Below, in pieces: positions 15,942-23,675 of a stretch of DNA of 39,846 bases (its first letter is position 1; each line of letters opens with the position of its first letter). The stretch is taken from the NCBI GenBank assembly GCA_025356015.1, contig JANXYO010000076.1:1-39846 (forward strand). Reading direction: 5' to 3'. This DNA is from Spirochaetaceae bacterium (GTDB taxonomy: Bacteria > Spirochaetota > Spirochaetia > Treponematales > Rectinemataceae). Under the pieces are notes generated by a model. It was not told the origin of the DNA. It was given only the letters and a program-made list of their open reading frames with translations, and ran no database searches. The position numbers and the translations under genes are program-made.

Positions 15942-17471
15942 CTAGCGCGCGTATTCCACGATCCGCGTCTCCCTGATGATGGTCACCTTGATGCGGCCGG
16001 GATAGCGTAGGTCGTTCTCGATCTTCTTGGCGATGCTCTTACAGAGGTCTTTGGCCTGATCATCCGAGACCTGCTCGTTGTTCACCAGGATCCGGAGCTC
16101 GCGGCCGGCCTGGATGGCGTAGGCCTTGTCGACTCCGGAGAAGCTCTCGGCGATGTTCTCGAGGTTCTCGAGGCGCTTGATGTAGTTGTCCAGGGTCTCG
16201 CGCCGGGCTCCGGGCCGCGCCGCCGAGATGGCGTCGGCGATCTGGACCAGGACGCTCTCGATGCAGATGGGCTCCACGTCGTTGTGGTGGGAACCGACAG
16301 CGTTGATCACGCGGGGGTCCTCGCCGAGCTTGCGCACGAGCTCCATGCCTATCTCGGCGTGGTTCTGGTCTCCGTCGGTCTCGATGCCCTTGCCGATGTC
16401 GTGGAGCAGGGCGCCGCGCTTGGCGATGTCCCGGTTGACCCCGATCTCGGCCGCGAGCATGCCGGCGATCACAGCGACTTCCTTGGAATGGGCGAGCACG
16501 TTCTGGCCGTAGCTGGTCCGGTAGTGGAGCCGGCCGAGGGCCTTGATGAGCTCGGGAGCCATGTTGTGGAGGCCGAGGTCGAAGACGACCTTCTCGCCCT
16601 CTTCGTAGATCTTCTGCGTGATCTCCCTTGTGACCTTCTGGACGATCTCCTCGATCCGCGCCGGGTGGATCCGGCCGTCGGCGATGAGGCGCTCCAGTGA
16701 GACCCGGGCGATCTCCCGCCTGACCGGGTCGAAACAGGAGATGACGACAGCCTCGGGCGTGTCGTCGATGATGACATCCACTCCCGTGAGGGTCTCAAGG
16801 GTGCGGATGTTCCGGCCCTCGCGGCCGATGATCCTTCCCTTCATCTCGTCTGAGGGCAGGCTCACGGAGGTGACCGTCACCTCGGTTGTGACCTCGGTGG
16901 CGAGACGCTGGATGGTCGTGACAAGGATGTCACGCGAGCGCTTCTCGGCCGAGAGCTGGGCTTCCTGCTCGATCTTGTTGACGATGAGCTGGGCGTCGCG
17001 CCGGGCCTCGTTCTCCAGGCCCTGGATGATGAGCTTCTTCGCCTCCTCGGCAGAGAGGCCGGAGATGCGTTCGAGTTCCTGCCGATAGCGCTCTTCCTGG
17101 CCGGCCAGGAATTCCTCTTTCTCGCCAGTGGCCTTCTCCCGTGATGCGAGAGTCTGCTCCTGCTTGTCTAGGGTCGCTATCTTTTTGTCGAGTGTCTCTT
17201 CTTTCTGCTGTACCCGGCGTTCATACCTCTGGAGTTCCGCTCTGCGTTCTCGAATTTCCCGTTCTTGCTGGTTGCGTTCCCGAATGAGCTGATCTTTCGC
17301 CTCTACCAGGATCTCTTTCTTCTGAGATTCGGCCTCTTTGACCGCGTCCTGCTTAATCCGCTCCGCCTTTTGCTCGGCGGCGGCGAGTTGGAATCTGGCA
17401 TAAAGCCAGCGGATCGTCCATCCAAGGATCACACCAGTAAGAGGAAGGGCAGCAAACCATAGTGCTGTCAT
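15942..17471 (-). CDS. rny: Ribonuclease Y
   Basis: ATG 17471 follows AGGAGGGACC (509 aa, the usual length). Order: one N-terminal membrane anchor (residues about 3-25), a long charged coiled coil (QKAERIKQDAVKEAESQKKE through ERYRQELERISGLS), a KH domain with GRIIGREGRNIRTLE, and an HD domain (VLAHSKEVAVIAGMLA, then LLHDIGKGIETDG). The HD pair binds metal and performs the endonucleolytic cut. RNase Y starts mRNA decay at the membrane in many bacteria that lack RNase E. It has an exact consensus promoter, is followed by a strong terminator, then ymdB. Confidence 0.98.
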   Translation of the reverse strand: MTALWFAALPLTGVILGWTIRWLYARFQLAAAEQKAERIKQDAVKEAESQKKEILVEAKDQLIRERNQQEREIRERRAELQRYERRVQQKEETLDKKIATLDKQEQTLASREKATGEKEEFLAGQEERYRQELERISGLSAEEAKKLIIQGLENEARRDAQLIVNKIEQEAQLSAEKRSRDILVTTIQRLATEVTTEVTVTSVSLPSDEMKGRIIGREGRNIRTLETLTGVDVIIDDTPEAVVISCFDPVRREIARVSLERLIADGRIHPARIEEIVQKVTREITQKIYEEGEKVVFDLGLHNMAPELIKALGRLHYRTSYGQNVLAHSKEVAVIAGMLAAEIGVNRDIAKRGALLHDIGKGIETDGDQNHAEIGMELVRKLGEDPRVINAVGSHHNDVEPICIESVLVQIADAISAARPGARRETLDNYIKRLENLENIAESFSGVDKAYAIQAGRELRILVNNEQVSDDQAKDLCKSIAKKIENDLRYPGRIKVTIIRETRIVEYAR

Positions 17472-17505
17472 GGTCCCTCCTACTCGAACAATGCTGTAGC
17501 TTTCG

Positions 17506-17533
17506 ATTATACGAAAGGGTGCCCATTTGTCAA
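17506..17533 (-). promoter_or_regulatory. Promoter of rny (exact sigma70 consensus)
   Basis: Minus strand: TTGACA (17533-17528), 16-nt spacer, TATAAT (17511-17506), both hexamers perfect. It predicts a leader of about 30 nt before the ribosome site at the rny start. Confidence 0.85.
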
Positions 17534-17569
17534 GGTTTGTGCCAATTTCATTGTTTCAATAGAAATAGA

Positions 17570-17598
17570 TTGACGGCGAAAGTGACGCATAATATAGT
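17570..17598 (+). promoter_or_regulatory. Promoter of the RRM protein gene
   Basis: TTGACG (17570-17575), 17-nt spacer, TATAGT (17593-17598). Predicted transcription start near 17605, about 350 nt before the start codon at 17959. Confidence 0.7.
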
Positions 17599-17713
17599 CC
17601 TACTGGGATTCCGGATGGAATTCCGCGTGTTTTCGGAGGGATGAGTTCGCCATCTTCGCTTTTAAGGTAGAAAACCGGGTCCGCATCGCTGTTCCTACTC
17701 GCATGCAGCGGCC

Positions 17714-17738
17714 CACGAGCCAGGCGGCCTGGCTAGTG
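17714..17738 (+). other. Stable hairpin in the RRM-gene leader
   Basis: CAC-G-AGCCAGG, loop CGG, CCTGGCT-A-GTG: ten base pairs with one internal G/A mismatch, followed by AAAAA. It lies in the presumed untranslated leader. There is no T tract on the plus strand, so it is not a terminator for that transcript. Confidence 0.5.
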
Positions 17739-17958
17739 AAAAACCGCGGTCCTCGACTAGCAGGTAAAGAAAGAGTGTTGCTCTCTCAAGCCTCGCCCGT
17801 TTTCCTCTCCTTGAAGTCAAAAGGGATCTCTGAACGGCTCTCCAGAAAGCCGCCGTACGTCCCGCCTGTGCCTTTGGCCCGGGCTGGGGCGCGTCTGCCT
17901 TAGGCGGACGGATCCGGCTACGGAGTACCACGCTTCGGGCCTATGAGGGTTTTCTCGC

Positions 17959-18240
17959 ATGTCCAAGAAGGTTTACGTCGGCAACATGAACTACGCGACC
18001 ACTGAGAACGGCCTCCGGGACCTCTTCACCCAGTACGGAGAGGTCGTATCGGTCAACATCATCGTCGACCGCTATACTGGCAAGGCCAAGGGATTCGGGT
18101 TCGTCGAGATGAACACCGAGGAAGAGGCCCGCTCTGCCATCGAGGCGCTCAACGGGTTCGAGTACATGGGCCGGCAGCTCCGCGTCAACGAGGCAGAGGA
18201 CAAGCCGAGGCGGGACAACTTCCGCCCGAGGCAGTACTAG
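17959..18240 (+). CDS. RRM-domain RNA-binding protein
   Basis: ATG 17959 has TGAGGG upstream (93 aa). It is a single RNA recognition motif: RNP2 is VYVGNM near the N-terminus and RNP1 is KGFGFVEM about residues 50-57, with the usual beta-alpha-beta-beta-alpha-beta order and a short basic C-terminal tail ending RRDNFRPRQY. Such bacterial RRM proteins bind single-stranded RNA and in cyanobacteria are often cold-induced, controlled through long leaders. This gene also has a long leader and lies divergent to rny, hinting at RNA metabolism. A hairpin terminator follows. Confidence 0.95.
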   Translation: MSKKVYVGNMNYATTENGLRDLFTQYGEVVSVNIIVDRYTGKAKGFGFVEMNTEEEARSAIEALNGFEYMGRQLRVNEAEDKPRRDNFRPRQY

Positions 18241-18317
18241 AGCAACCAAAGGCTGTCGGGCGGCCCCTCGCAGGGTCCGTGCCGCACAACGTTGTTTCCC
18301 GCCTCACGCGGGGAACC

Positions 18318-18349
18318 GAGCCGCGCGGCCGCCGCGCGGCTCGATAATT
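18318..18349 (+). terminator. Terminator after the RRM gene
   Basis: GAGCCGCGCGG (18318-18328), 3-nt loop, CCGCGCGGCTC (18332-18342), then GATAATTT. The 11-bp GC stem is perfect; the T run is short. It lies 78 nt after the stop. Confidence 0.7.
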
Positions 18350-18372
18350 TTGGGGGCGCCTGATCAGCGGGA

Positions 18373-20319
18373 TCAGCCGCCGGAGCCCAGCCAGACCCGC
18401 ATCTCGCCACCCGGCGCCCTGTTCCCCCAGAGGTGGTAGGGCACGGCGACTATGCCCACCCGCTTGAGCCCGCGTTTCCGCGCCGCATAGGGCGGGAAGC
18501 CTTCCCCTGTCTCGGGCCAGTCATCCTCCCGCCAGCCAGGGGCCAGGATGCGCACGCAGCCGCCCATGAGCTTGGGGTCGAAACTGGCCTCGGCGGGAGC
18601 CTCGAGATCGAGGACGAAGCGCTGGAGACCCACGCCGTTGTCCAGGGATTCCACGCAATAGACGAGGGGGCCGCGCTGGATCGCGAGCTTCCCGGCGAGC
18701 TCCGAGATGCGAGGATCGGCGCGCAGCATGAGGACGGGCATCTCGAGCTCGAGTTCGACCATGTCTCCAGGCATCCAGGTCCGCCGGATGGATATGTAGC
18801 CCCTGGATATGTCGGCGGCCTCGACCTTGCTGCCGTTGATCGAGCAGGCGAAGGACCGGCACCAGCCGGGGATCCGGAGCTTGAGGGTGAGTCCGAGCTC
18901 CCGATCGGGGTCGACGAATAGGGCGATGGAGCCTGACCAGGGATAGCCGGTCCTCTGGGAAACGCGCAATCTGATCCCCGAAACAAGAGTATCGGATTCG
19001 CTCTCGGCGTAATGGTGCACCCAGAGCTCGTCACCCGAAGATCCGTAGATGTAGGAGGCCATTGAGGCGACAAGGCGGGCGATATTCGGTGGGCAGCAGG
19101 CGCAGGCGTTCCACTTGACCCTCTGGCCTTGTACGTGCTCGTGGTCCTGTCTGCACGCGATCACGCTCGGTGTGACCTCGAGGGGATTCACATAGAAGTA
19201 GCGTGTGCCGTCCAGAGAGACCCCGCTCAGGGCGCCGTTGTAGACCACTCGCTCGAAGACATCGGCGTAGCTCGAGTCTCCCTCGATCCCGGTCATGCGC
19301 GCTGCCCAGAACGCGAGGCCTATGGCGGCGCAGGTCTCGGTATAGGCCGTATCGGGGGGCAGGTCATAGTCCGAGGTGAAGCGCTCACCCTGCGCCTGGG
19401 AGCCGATCCCTCCCGTGACGTACATGCGCCGCGAAACCAGACTCTCCCAGATGAGGCGCAGAGCGCGCAGCAGGTCCTCGTCTCCGGTCGCCGCGTATTC
19501 ATCGGCCATCGCGGCATAGAGGTAGACGGCTCGCACAGAGTGCCCGGTGGCGTCGGCCTGTTCCCGCACCCTCTCGTGGTTGAGGAAGTAGTCCCGCCCG
19601 AAGGCCTTGGTAGCGGGGATGTGGAAGCCCAGCGGTTCCTTGCCGTCGAAGGAGGCCGCATCCCGCCCGCGTTCCTCCAGGAAAAAGATCGCGAGGTTCC
19701 GGTACCGCTCTTCGCCGGTGGCCGCGAAAAGACGGAACAGAGCGAGCTCAATCTCGGGATGGCCGCAGACTCCACGGATCTTGCCGCCCCCGGGGCCGAA
19801 GACCCCATCGATGCAATCGGCGTAGCGCCTTGCCACGTCGAGAAGCGTGGTCTTTCCGGTCGCCGCGTTATGCGCCACCGCAGCCTCGAAAAGATGCCCC
19901 GCGCAGTAGAGCTCGTGACCCCAGGCGAGGTCGGCCCAGCGCTTGTCGGGCCGCGCGACTATGAAATAGGTGTTGACGTAGCCGTCGGGCCGCTGGGCCT
20001 TGGCGATGAGCCTGACGACCTCGTCGACCCGGGCCTCCAGGGCGGGGTCGGGGTGGTGGGAGAGGCTGTAGCTCGCGGCCTCTATCCACTTGGCCACGTC
20101 GCTGTCCTGGAAGATGTTGCCCTTGAACTCGCCACCAGCCTCGCCGGCGGCTATCCTGAAATTCTCAACGGCGTGGGAGGGCTCGGCTCCCGGGACCTCG
20201 TCGTTGAGTGCGAGCCATTGGTGTGGGAGCATTTCCCTCGCGACCGTTTCGATCTTCCTCGACCAGAAGCCCCCCGTGATATGGGCTTCCTCCAAGGCGA
20301 GCCTTCGTATGCTGACCAT
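18373..20319 (-). CDS. GH127 beta-L-arabinofuranosidase
   Basis: ATG 20319 follows AAGGAAG (648 aa). The fold is the GH127 (alpha/alpha)6 barrel plus beta-sandwich domains. The zinc and catalytic cysteine residues of the founding enzyme HypBA1 are present at the expected spacing: YTETCAAIG gives E328 and C330, and NACACCPPN gives C408 (nucleophile) and C409, an offset of about 10 from HypBA1 E338, C340, C417 and C418. It has no signal peptide, so it works in the cytoplasm on imported arabinofuranosyl oligosaccharides, releasing L-arabinose. It is the last gene of the ABC transporter cluster, with a 97-nt gap. Confidence 0.92.
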   Translation of the reverse strand: MVSIRRLALEEAHITGGFWSRKIETVAREMLPHQWLALNDEVPGAEPSHAVENFRIAAGEAGGEFKGNIFQDSDVAKWIEAASYSLSHHPDPALEARVDEVVRLIAKAQRPDGYVNTYFIVARPDKRWADLAWGHELYCAGHLFEAAVAHNAATGKTTLLDVARRYADCIDGVFGPGGGKIRGVCGHPEIELALFRLFAATGEERYRNLAIFFLEERGRDAASFDGKEPLGFHIPATKAFGRDYFLNHERVREQADATGHSVRAVYLYAAMADEYAATGDEDLLRALRLIWESLVSRRMYVTGGIGSQAQGERFTSDYDLPPDTAYTETCAAIGLAFWAARMTGIEGDSSYADVFERVVYNGALSGVSLDGTRYFYVNPLEVTPSVIACRQDHEHVQGQRVKWNACACCPPNIARLVASMASYIYGSSGDELWVHHYAESESDTLVSGIRLRVSQRTGYPWSGSIALFVDPDRELGLTLKLRIPGWCRSFACSINGSKVEAADISRGYISIRRTWMPGDMVELELEMPVLMLRADPRISELAGKLAIQRGPLVYCVESLDNGVGLQRFVLDLEAPAEASFDPKLMGGCVRILAPGWREDDWPETGEGFPPYAARKRGLKRVGIVAVPYHLWGNRAPGGEMRVWLGSGG

Positions 20320-20416
20320 CGTTTCTTCCTTGCCCCGCGCCCTGTGGCTCGGGCTATGTTATTGTTCCCTATCGGTGCCGCCTGCGCGCGGCCATGTCAT
20401 GAGGCCCGATGGCTCT

Positions 20417-21250
20417 TTAGGATTTCAATCCTGTCATGACAATGCCTTCGACGAAATATCTCTGCCCGACCAGGTAGAAGACCACGCCCGGGACGAAGGA
20501 CATGCAGGTGGCGCACATTATTTTCGACCAGTCGGACTGGAGAGAACCCTTGAACTGCGAAAGGCCGAGGGCTATCGTGAAGTTCTTCCCCGAGTTGATG
20601 TAGATCATCTGCTGCAGCAGGTCGTTCCACAAGCCAATGAAAAGCAACAGGGCGACAACGATCATCGCGGACTTGATGCTCGGGACGATGATGCTTGCCA
20701 GAATGCGGAACGGGCCTGCGCCGTCAATCATCGCCGCCTCGTCAAGCTCGCGTGGAATCGTTCTTATGAACTGGCGGATGAGGAAGATGTTGAACGCCCC
20801 ACCGCCGCAGAAGAACGGAAGAATCAGGGGCCAGTAGCTGTCGGTGAGGCCCAGTCCCCTTGACCATGCGATGTACAGGGGAATCAGAGTGACCATCGTG
20901 GGCAGGAGCATGGATCCGATGCAGAGCATGAAAAGGATGTCCTTCCCGGGGAAGCGCAGCCTGGCAAATGCATAGCCCGCGAGCGTGGCGGTGAGCGTTC
21001 CCCCGACGACGGAAGGAATGATGATCGTCATCGTGTTCCGGAAATATATCCAGAAGGGGAAATTCTCCAGGGTGGCCCGATAGTTGCCGAAGCGCCAGAC
21101 GGAAGGTGCCAGGGGTGGCGGATAGGCGAATAGTTCCGCGTTCGTCATCAGGCTCGAACGGAACATCCACCAGATGGGCAGCATGACGAGGGCGGCAAGC
21201 GCGGCCAAAATCAGGGTCGCCAGCCTGTCTCCCGTTTTTGATTCACGCAT
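20417..21250 (-). CDS. ABC sugar transporter permease (MalG type)
   Basis: The start ATG 21250 shares one base with the stop of the preceding permease (277 aa). Six hydrophobic segments are visible, starting LATLILAALAALVMLPIWWM, and the cytoplasmic EAA loop reads RELDEAAMIDGAGPFRILASII, which contacts the ATPase. It is a CUT1-type inner-membrane permease for oligosaccharides. No ATPase (MsmK/MalK) is in the window, so a shared ATPase encoded elsewhere probably energises it. Neighbours with GH127 and GH51 genes suggest arabino-oligosaccharides as cargo. Confidence 0.93.
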   Translation of the reverse strand: MRESKTGDRLATLILAALAALVMLPIWWMFRSSLMTNAELFAYPPPLAPSVWRFGNYRATLENFPFWIYFRNTMTIIIPSVVGGTLTATLAGYAFARLRFPGKDILFMLCIGSMLLPTMVTLIPLYIAWSRGLGLTDSYWPLILPFFCGGGAFNIFLIRQFIRTIPRELDEAAMIDGAGPFRILASIIVPSIKSAMIVVALLLFIGLWNDLLQQMIYINSGKNFTIALGLSQFKGSLQSDWSKIMCATCMSFVPGVVFYLVGQRYFVEGIVMTGLKS

Positions 21251-22146
21251 TATTTGCCGTCTCCTTCATAGAATACCCAGTTCCTGCTCGTGAGGAAAAG
21301 TATCACGGTGAATATCGCGATGATCACAAAGAACACTGTCGAGACCGAACTGCCATAGCCCAGGTGGTTGTTTATGAATGCGCTTTGGTACATCAGGTAG
21401 GTTATGAAGCGCGACTCGTTTCCCGGCCCCCCGTTCGTGAGGGCGAGTGCGGGAGTGACAATCTGCATGTTGTTGATCAGCGCCATGAGCAGGTTGTAGA
21501 AGATGATCGGCGTCATGCAAGGGATCGTGACGTGACGGAATCTCTGAAAACTGTTCGCTCCGTCGATCAATGCCGCTTCGTGATACACCCGGGGAACATT
21601 CTGCAGGCCAGCGAGGAATATGACTATGAGGTTGCCCGAGAGCCAGACGCCGATGAGCGCCAGCGAGGGCACGACGAGTCTCCCGTCGGCGATGAATTTC
21701 ATCTTCTCCGCACCCAGGAGCGAGAGGAAATAGTTGAACAGGCCGAAGTTCGCCTCATACAGCCATGACCAGCCGATGTACACGGCCATCGAGGGCAGCA
21801 CGTAGGGGAGGTAAAACACCGCGCGTAGGAAACCGCGGGCGGGGATTTTCCGGTTCAATAGCATGGCGATGAACAGCGAGTAGATCATGGAGCCGATGAC
21901 GGTGAGAACTGCAAATACGACGGTTACCCTCAGCGAATCGAGGAAGTAGGGATCGGTCGTGAAAAGGCGCACATAGTTGTCAAGGCCGATGAATTTCGGG
22001 TCCGGAGCACCGCTTCCCCAATTGAAGAAACTCAAGGCGAATACGCTGAGCAGCGGGAGATAGGTAATGAAGATCAGGCCGATGATTGACGGAATCAGGC
22101 ACAAGTATGCTGCTGTCGCTTCCTTCCTCTTTCTCTTATTGGGCAT
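21250..22146 (-). CDS. ABC sugar transporter permease (MalF type)
   Basis: ATG 22146 (MPNKRKRKEATAAYL, 298 aa) follows GGAGGATCGCCC; the longer frame to 22197 lacks a ribosome site. It has six membrane segments, a periplasmic loop after the first, and the EAA loop VYHEAALIDGANSFQRFRHV. It pairs with the MalG-type permease, whose start overlaps this stop by a single base. A 107-nt gap with a small hairpin separates it from the binding-protein gene, typical where the binding protein is made in excess. Confidence 0.93.
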   Translation of the reverse strand: MPNKRKRKEATAAYLCLIPSIIGLIFITYLPLLSVFALSFFNWGSGAPDPKFIGLDNYVRLFTTDPYFLDSLRVTVVFAVLTVIGSMIYSLFIAMLLNRKIPARGFLRAVFYLPYVLPSMAVYIGWSWLYEANFGLFNYFLSLLGAEKMKFIADGRLVVPSLALIGVWLSGNLIVIFLAGLQNVPRVYHEAALIDGANSFQRFRHVTIPCMTPIIFYNLLMALINNMQIVTPALALTNGGPGNESRFITYLMYQSAFINNHLGYGSSVSTVFFVIIAIFTVILFLTSRNWVFYEGDGK

Positions 22147-22227
22147 GGGCGATCCTCCGAAACTGCGGACATAGATGAGGGAAACGCCCGCTGACAAATA
22201 TGCCGAACATTTCCCCCATGCTCATTC

Positions 22228-22248
22228 TTCCAAAGGACCTTCCTGGAA
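22228..22248 (-). other. Hairpin between binding-protein and permease genes
   Basis: On the minus strand TTCCAGGA, AGG, TCCTTTGGAA can form a stem with a two-base bulge, 5 nt after the binding-protein stop. Such hairpins often protect the upstream message and lower permease expression. There is no T tract. Confidence 0.35.
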
Positions 22249-22253
22249 ACGCT

Positions 22254-23582
22254 TCAGTTGCTGCCCTTGCATGCTGCTACAAGGCTTGCATAGCCCTTCG
22301 TGATGACATCCTTCGCGGTCTTGTTGCCGGTCCAGACTTCGCCGAGCAGTGAACCGAGGAGGGTGTTGAAGTCGTTCGTGTTGTTCACATAGTACCAGGA
22401 TGCTGGCTTGGCGTATTTCATGGCATAGTCGACAACCGCGCTCTTGTACTGGGCATAGGGCGGGAAATTGTGATTCCCTGCCCACTTCTGGGTAAGCTTG
22501 TCGTCGGTGTACCATTTCTTGAGGACAGGCATCCAGATGCCAGACTCGATCAGGCCCCAGCTATTTTCTTCCTGGGCATACCACTTGACCCATTCCATGG
22601 CTTCCGCCGGGTGTTTGGACTGGCTGAATACCACGTTTGGTCCGCCCGTGTTGATCGTCACTTTTTCCTTCATGAAGGGAAGGACCGCGACGCCGTAATC
22701 GACGATGCCCTGGTCGCGGGCCGAGGCCAGGCAGGTCCCGATATTCCACTGACCGCCGGTTCCCATTGCGCAGGTTCCCGCGATGATCGAGCGCTGCATG
22801 GCGTCGTCGGTCATTCCGGTGGACAGGGGCGCGACGTGATGGACGAGGTTCAGATCCGCGATCTTCTGGATCGCGTCGATCGCGGCGGGATCGTTGATCG
22901 TTACCTTGGAGCCATCCTTGCTGTAGAAGCCGCTGCCGTTGCTGAGCGCCCATACCTCGAGCTGCCAGGTCAGGTTTTCCACCATCGCGCCGTACTGCAC
23001 GATGTTTTTCGCGTCGAACTTGGGCGAGGCCGCGTTGTTGCCGTTCTTGTCGAGGGTGAGCAGTTTCGCGGTGGCGACGAACTGGTCCCAGTTCCATGCC
23101 TTCGCGGCGTCCGCGGGCGGATAGGCCACGCCCGCCTTGTCGAACATCTTCTTGTTGTAGTACAGGAGCAGGATTTCATTGGCCGTGGAGTAGGCTATGG
23201 GTGCCCCTTTGTACTTGAAGGTGAGGCTATCGAGGGGCTTGGAGTCCTTGGCCCCATACATCTTGGACACATCGGCGAGCAAGCCGTTCGACGCGAACTG
23301 AAGAACGCCAGCCTCGCTCATGATGCCGCAGTCGGGCAAGGTCTTCGCCGTCGCCATCGTATTGAGCTTCGTGACGTAGGAGTCGTGCGGAATCGCCATG
23401 ACCTCGACCGAAATGCGGCTCTGCGAAGCGTTGAACTTGTCGGCCTGCGCCTGGACGACCTTCGCTTCGTCGGGCGTGCCCCAGAAAGAGTAGGTGATGA
23501 GCACTTTCTCGTTGGTGGCGGCCATGAGGCCCGGAACCAGCATTGCGCAAAGCAGCAAACCGAATAGCACCCTTTTCATCAT
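22254..23582 (-). CDS. ABC transporter sugar-binding protein (CUT1)
   Basis: ATG 23582 or the adjacent ATG 23579 follows AAAGGGGGAACG (442 aa). A signal peptide covers about residues 1-22 (MMKRVLFGLLLCAMLVPGLMAA), with no lipobox in good position, so the product is probably a periplasmic soluble protein. The mature sequence follows the family-1 solute-binding pattern: ITYSFWGTPDEAKVVQAQADKFN, then NEILLLYYNKKMFDKAG and GTGGQWNIG. It should deliver an oligosaccharide to the two permeases downstream; arabinofuranosides are likely from context. Confidence 0.93.
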   Translation of the reverse strand: MMKRVLFGLLLCAMLVPGLMAATNEKVLITYSFWGTPDEAKVVQAQADKFNASQSRISVEVMAIPHDSYVTKLNTMATAKTLPDCGIMSEAGVLQFASNGLLADVSKMYGAKDSKPLDSLTFKYKGAPIAYSTANEILLLYYNKKMFDKAGVAYPPADAAKAWNWDQFVATAKLLTLDKNGNNAASPKFDAKNIVQYGAMVENLTWQLEVWALSNGSGFYSKDGSKVTINDPAAIDAIQKIADLNLVHHVAPLSTGMTDDAMQRSIIAGTCAMGTGGQWNIGTCLASARDQGIVDYGVAVLPFMKEKVTINTGGPNVVFSQSKHPAEAMEWVKWYAQEENSWGLIESGIWMPVLKKWYTDDKLTQKWAGNHNFPPYAQYKSAVVDYAMKYAKPASWYYVNNTNDFNTLLGSLLGEVWTGNKTAKDVITKGYASLVAACKGSN

Positions 23583-23616
23583 GATACGTTCCCCCTTTCA
23601 CTTCCGCAAGATTGTC

Positions 23617-23637
23617 ATACAACTGCACGAGTTGTAT
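23617..23637. promoter_or_regulatory. Candidate operator upstream of the sugar transport operon
   Basis: ATACAACT-GCACG-AGTTGTAT is a perfect 8-bp inverted repeat with a 5-bp spacer, lying 35-55 nt before the binding-protein start and just downstream of the regulator gene. It is a good candidate site for the AraR-like repressor encoded next to it. Confidence 0.6.
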
Positions 23638-23675
23638 CTTACCGATCTTCTATAGACCGACCATTTTCCAGACGG

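Larger units (their letters stand above)
17472..17958. other. 487-nt region without a gene: divergent promoters and long leader
   Basis: It holds the rny promoter (17506-17533), the RRM-gene promoter (17570-17598) and about 350 nt of presumed leader. Short open frames here (for example 17703-17903) look unlike proteins. The leader carries a strong hairpin at 17714-17738 and a weaker one at about 17890-17908. I checked by eye for tmRNA, RNase P, SRP and 6S RNA landmarks and found none. Confidence 0.6.

Noticed and set aside
17714-17745. Hairpin at 17714-17738 as a terminator
   Set aside because: Followed by A residues on the plus strand; on the minus strand the T run precedes the stem, so it is the wrong order for termination.
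17695-17931. Small proteins on either strand in the rny-RRM gap
   Set aside because: Arg/Pro-rich translations without ribosome sites; better explained as leader sequence.
17599-17958. tmRNA, RNase P RNA, SRP RNA or 6S RNA in the long leader
   Set aside because: None of the conserved landmarks of these RNAs was seen on either strand by eye.
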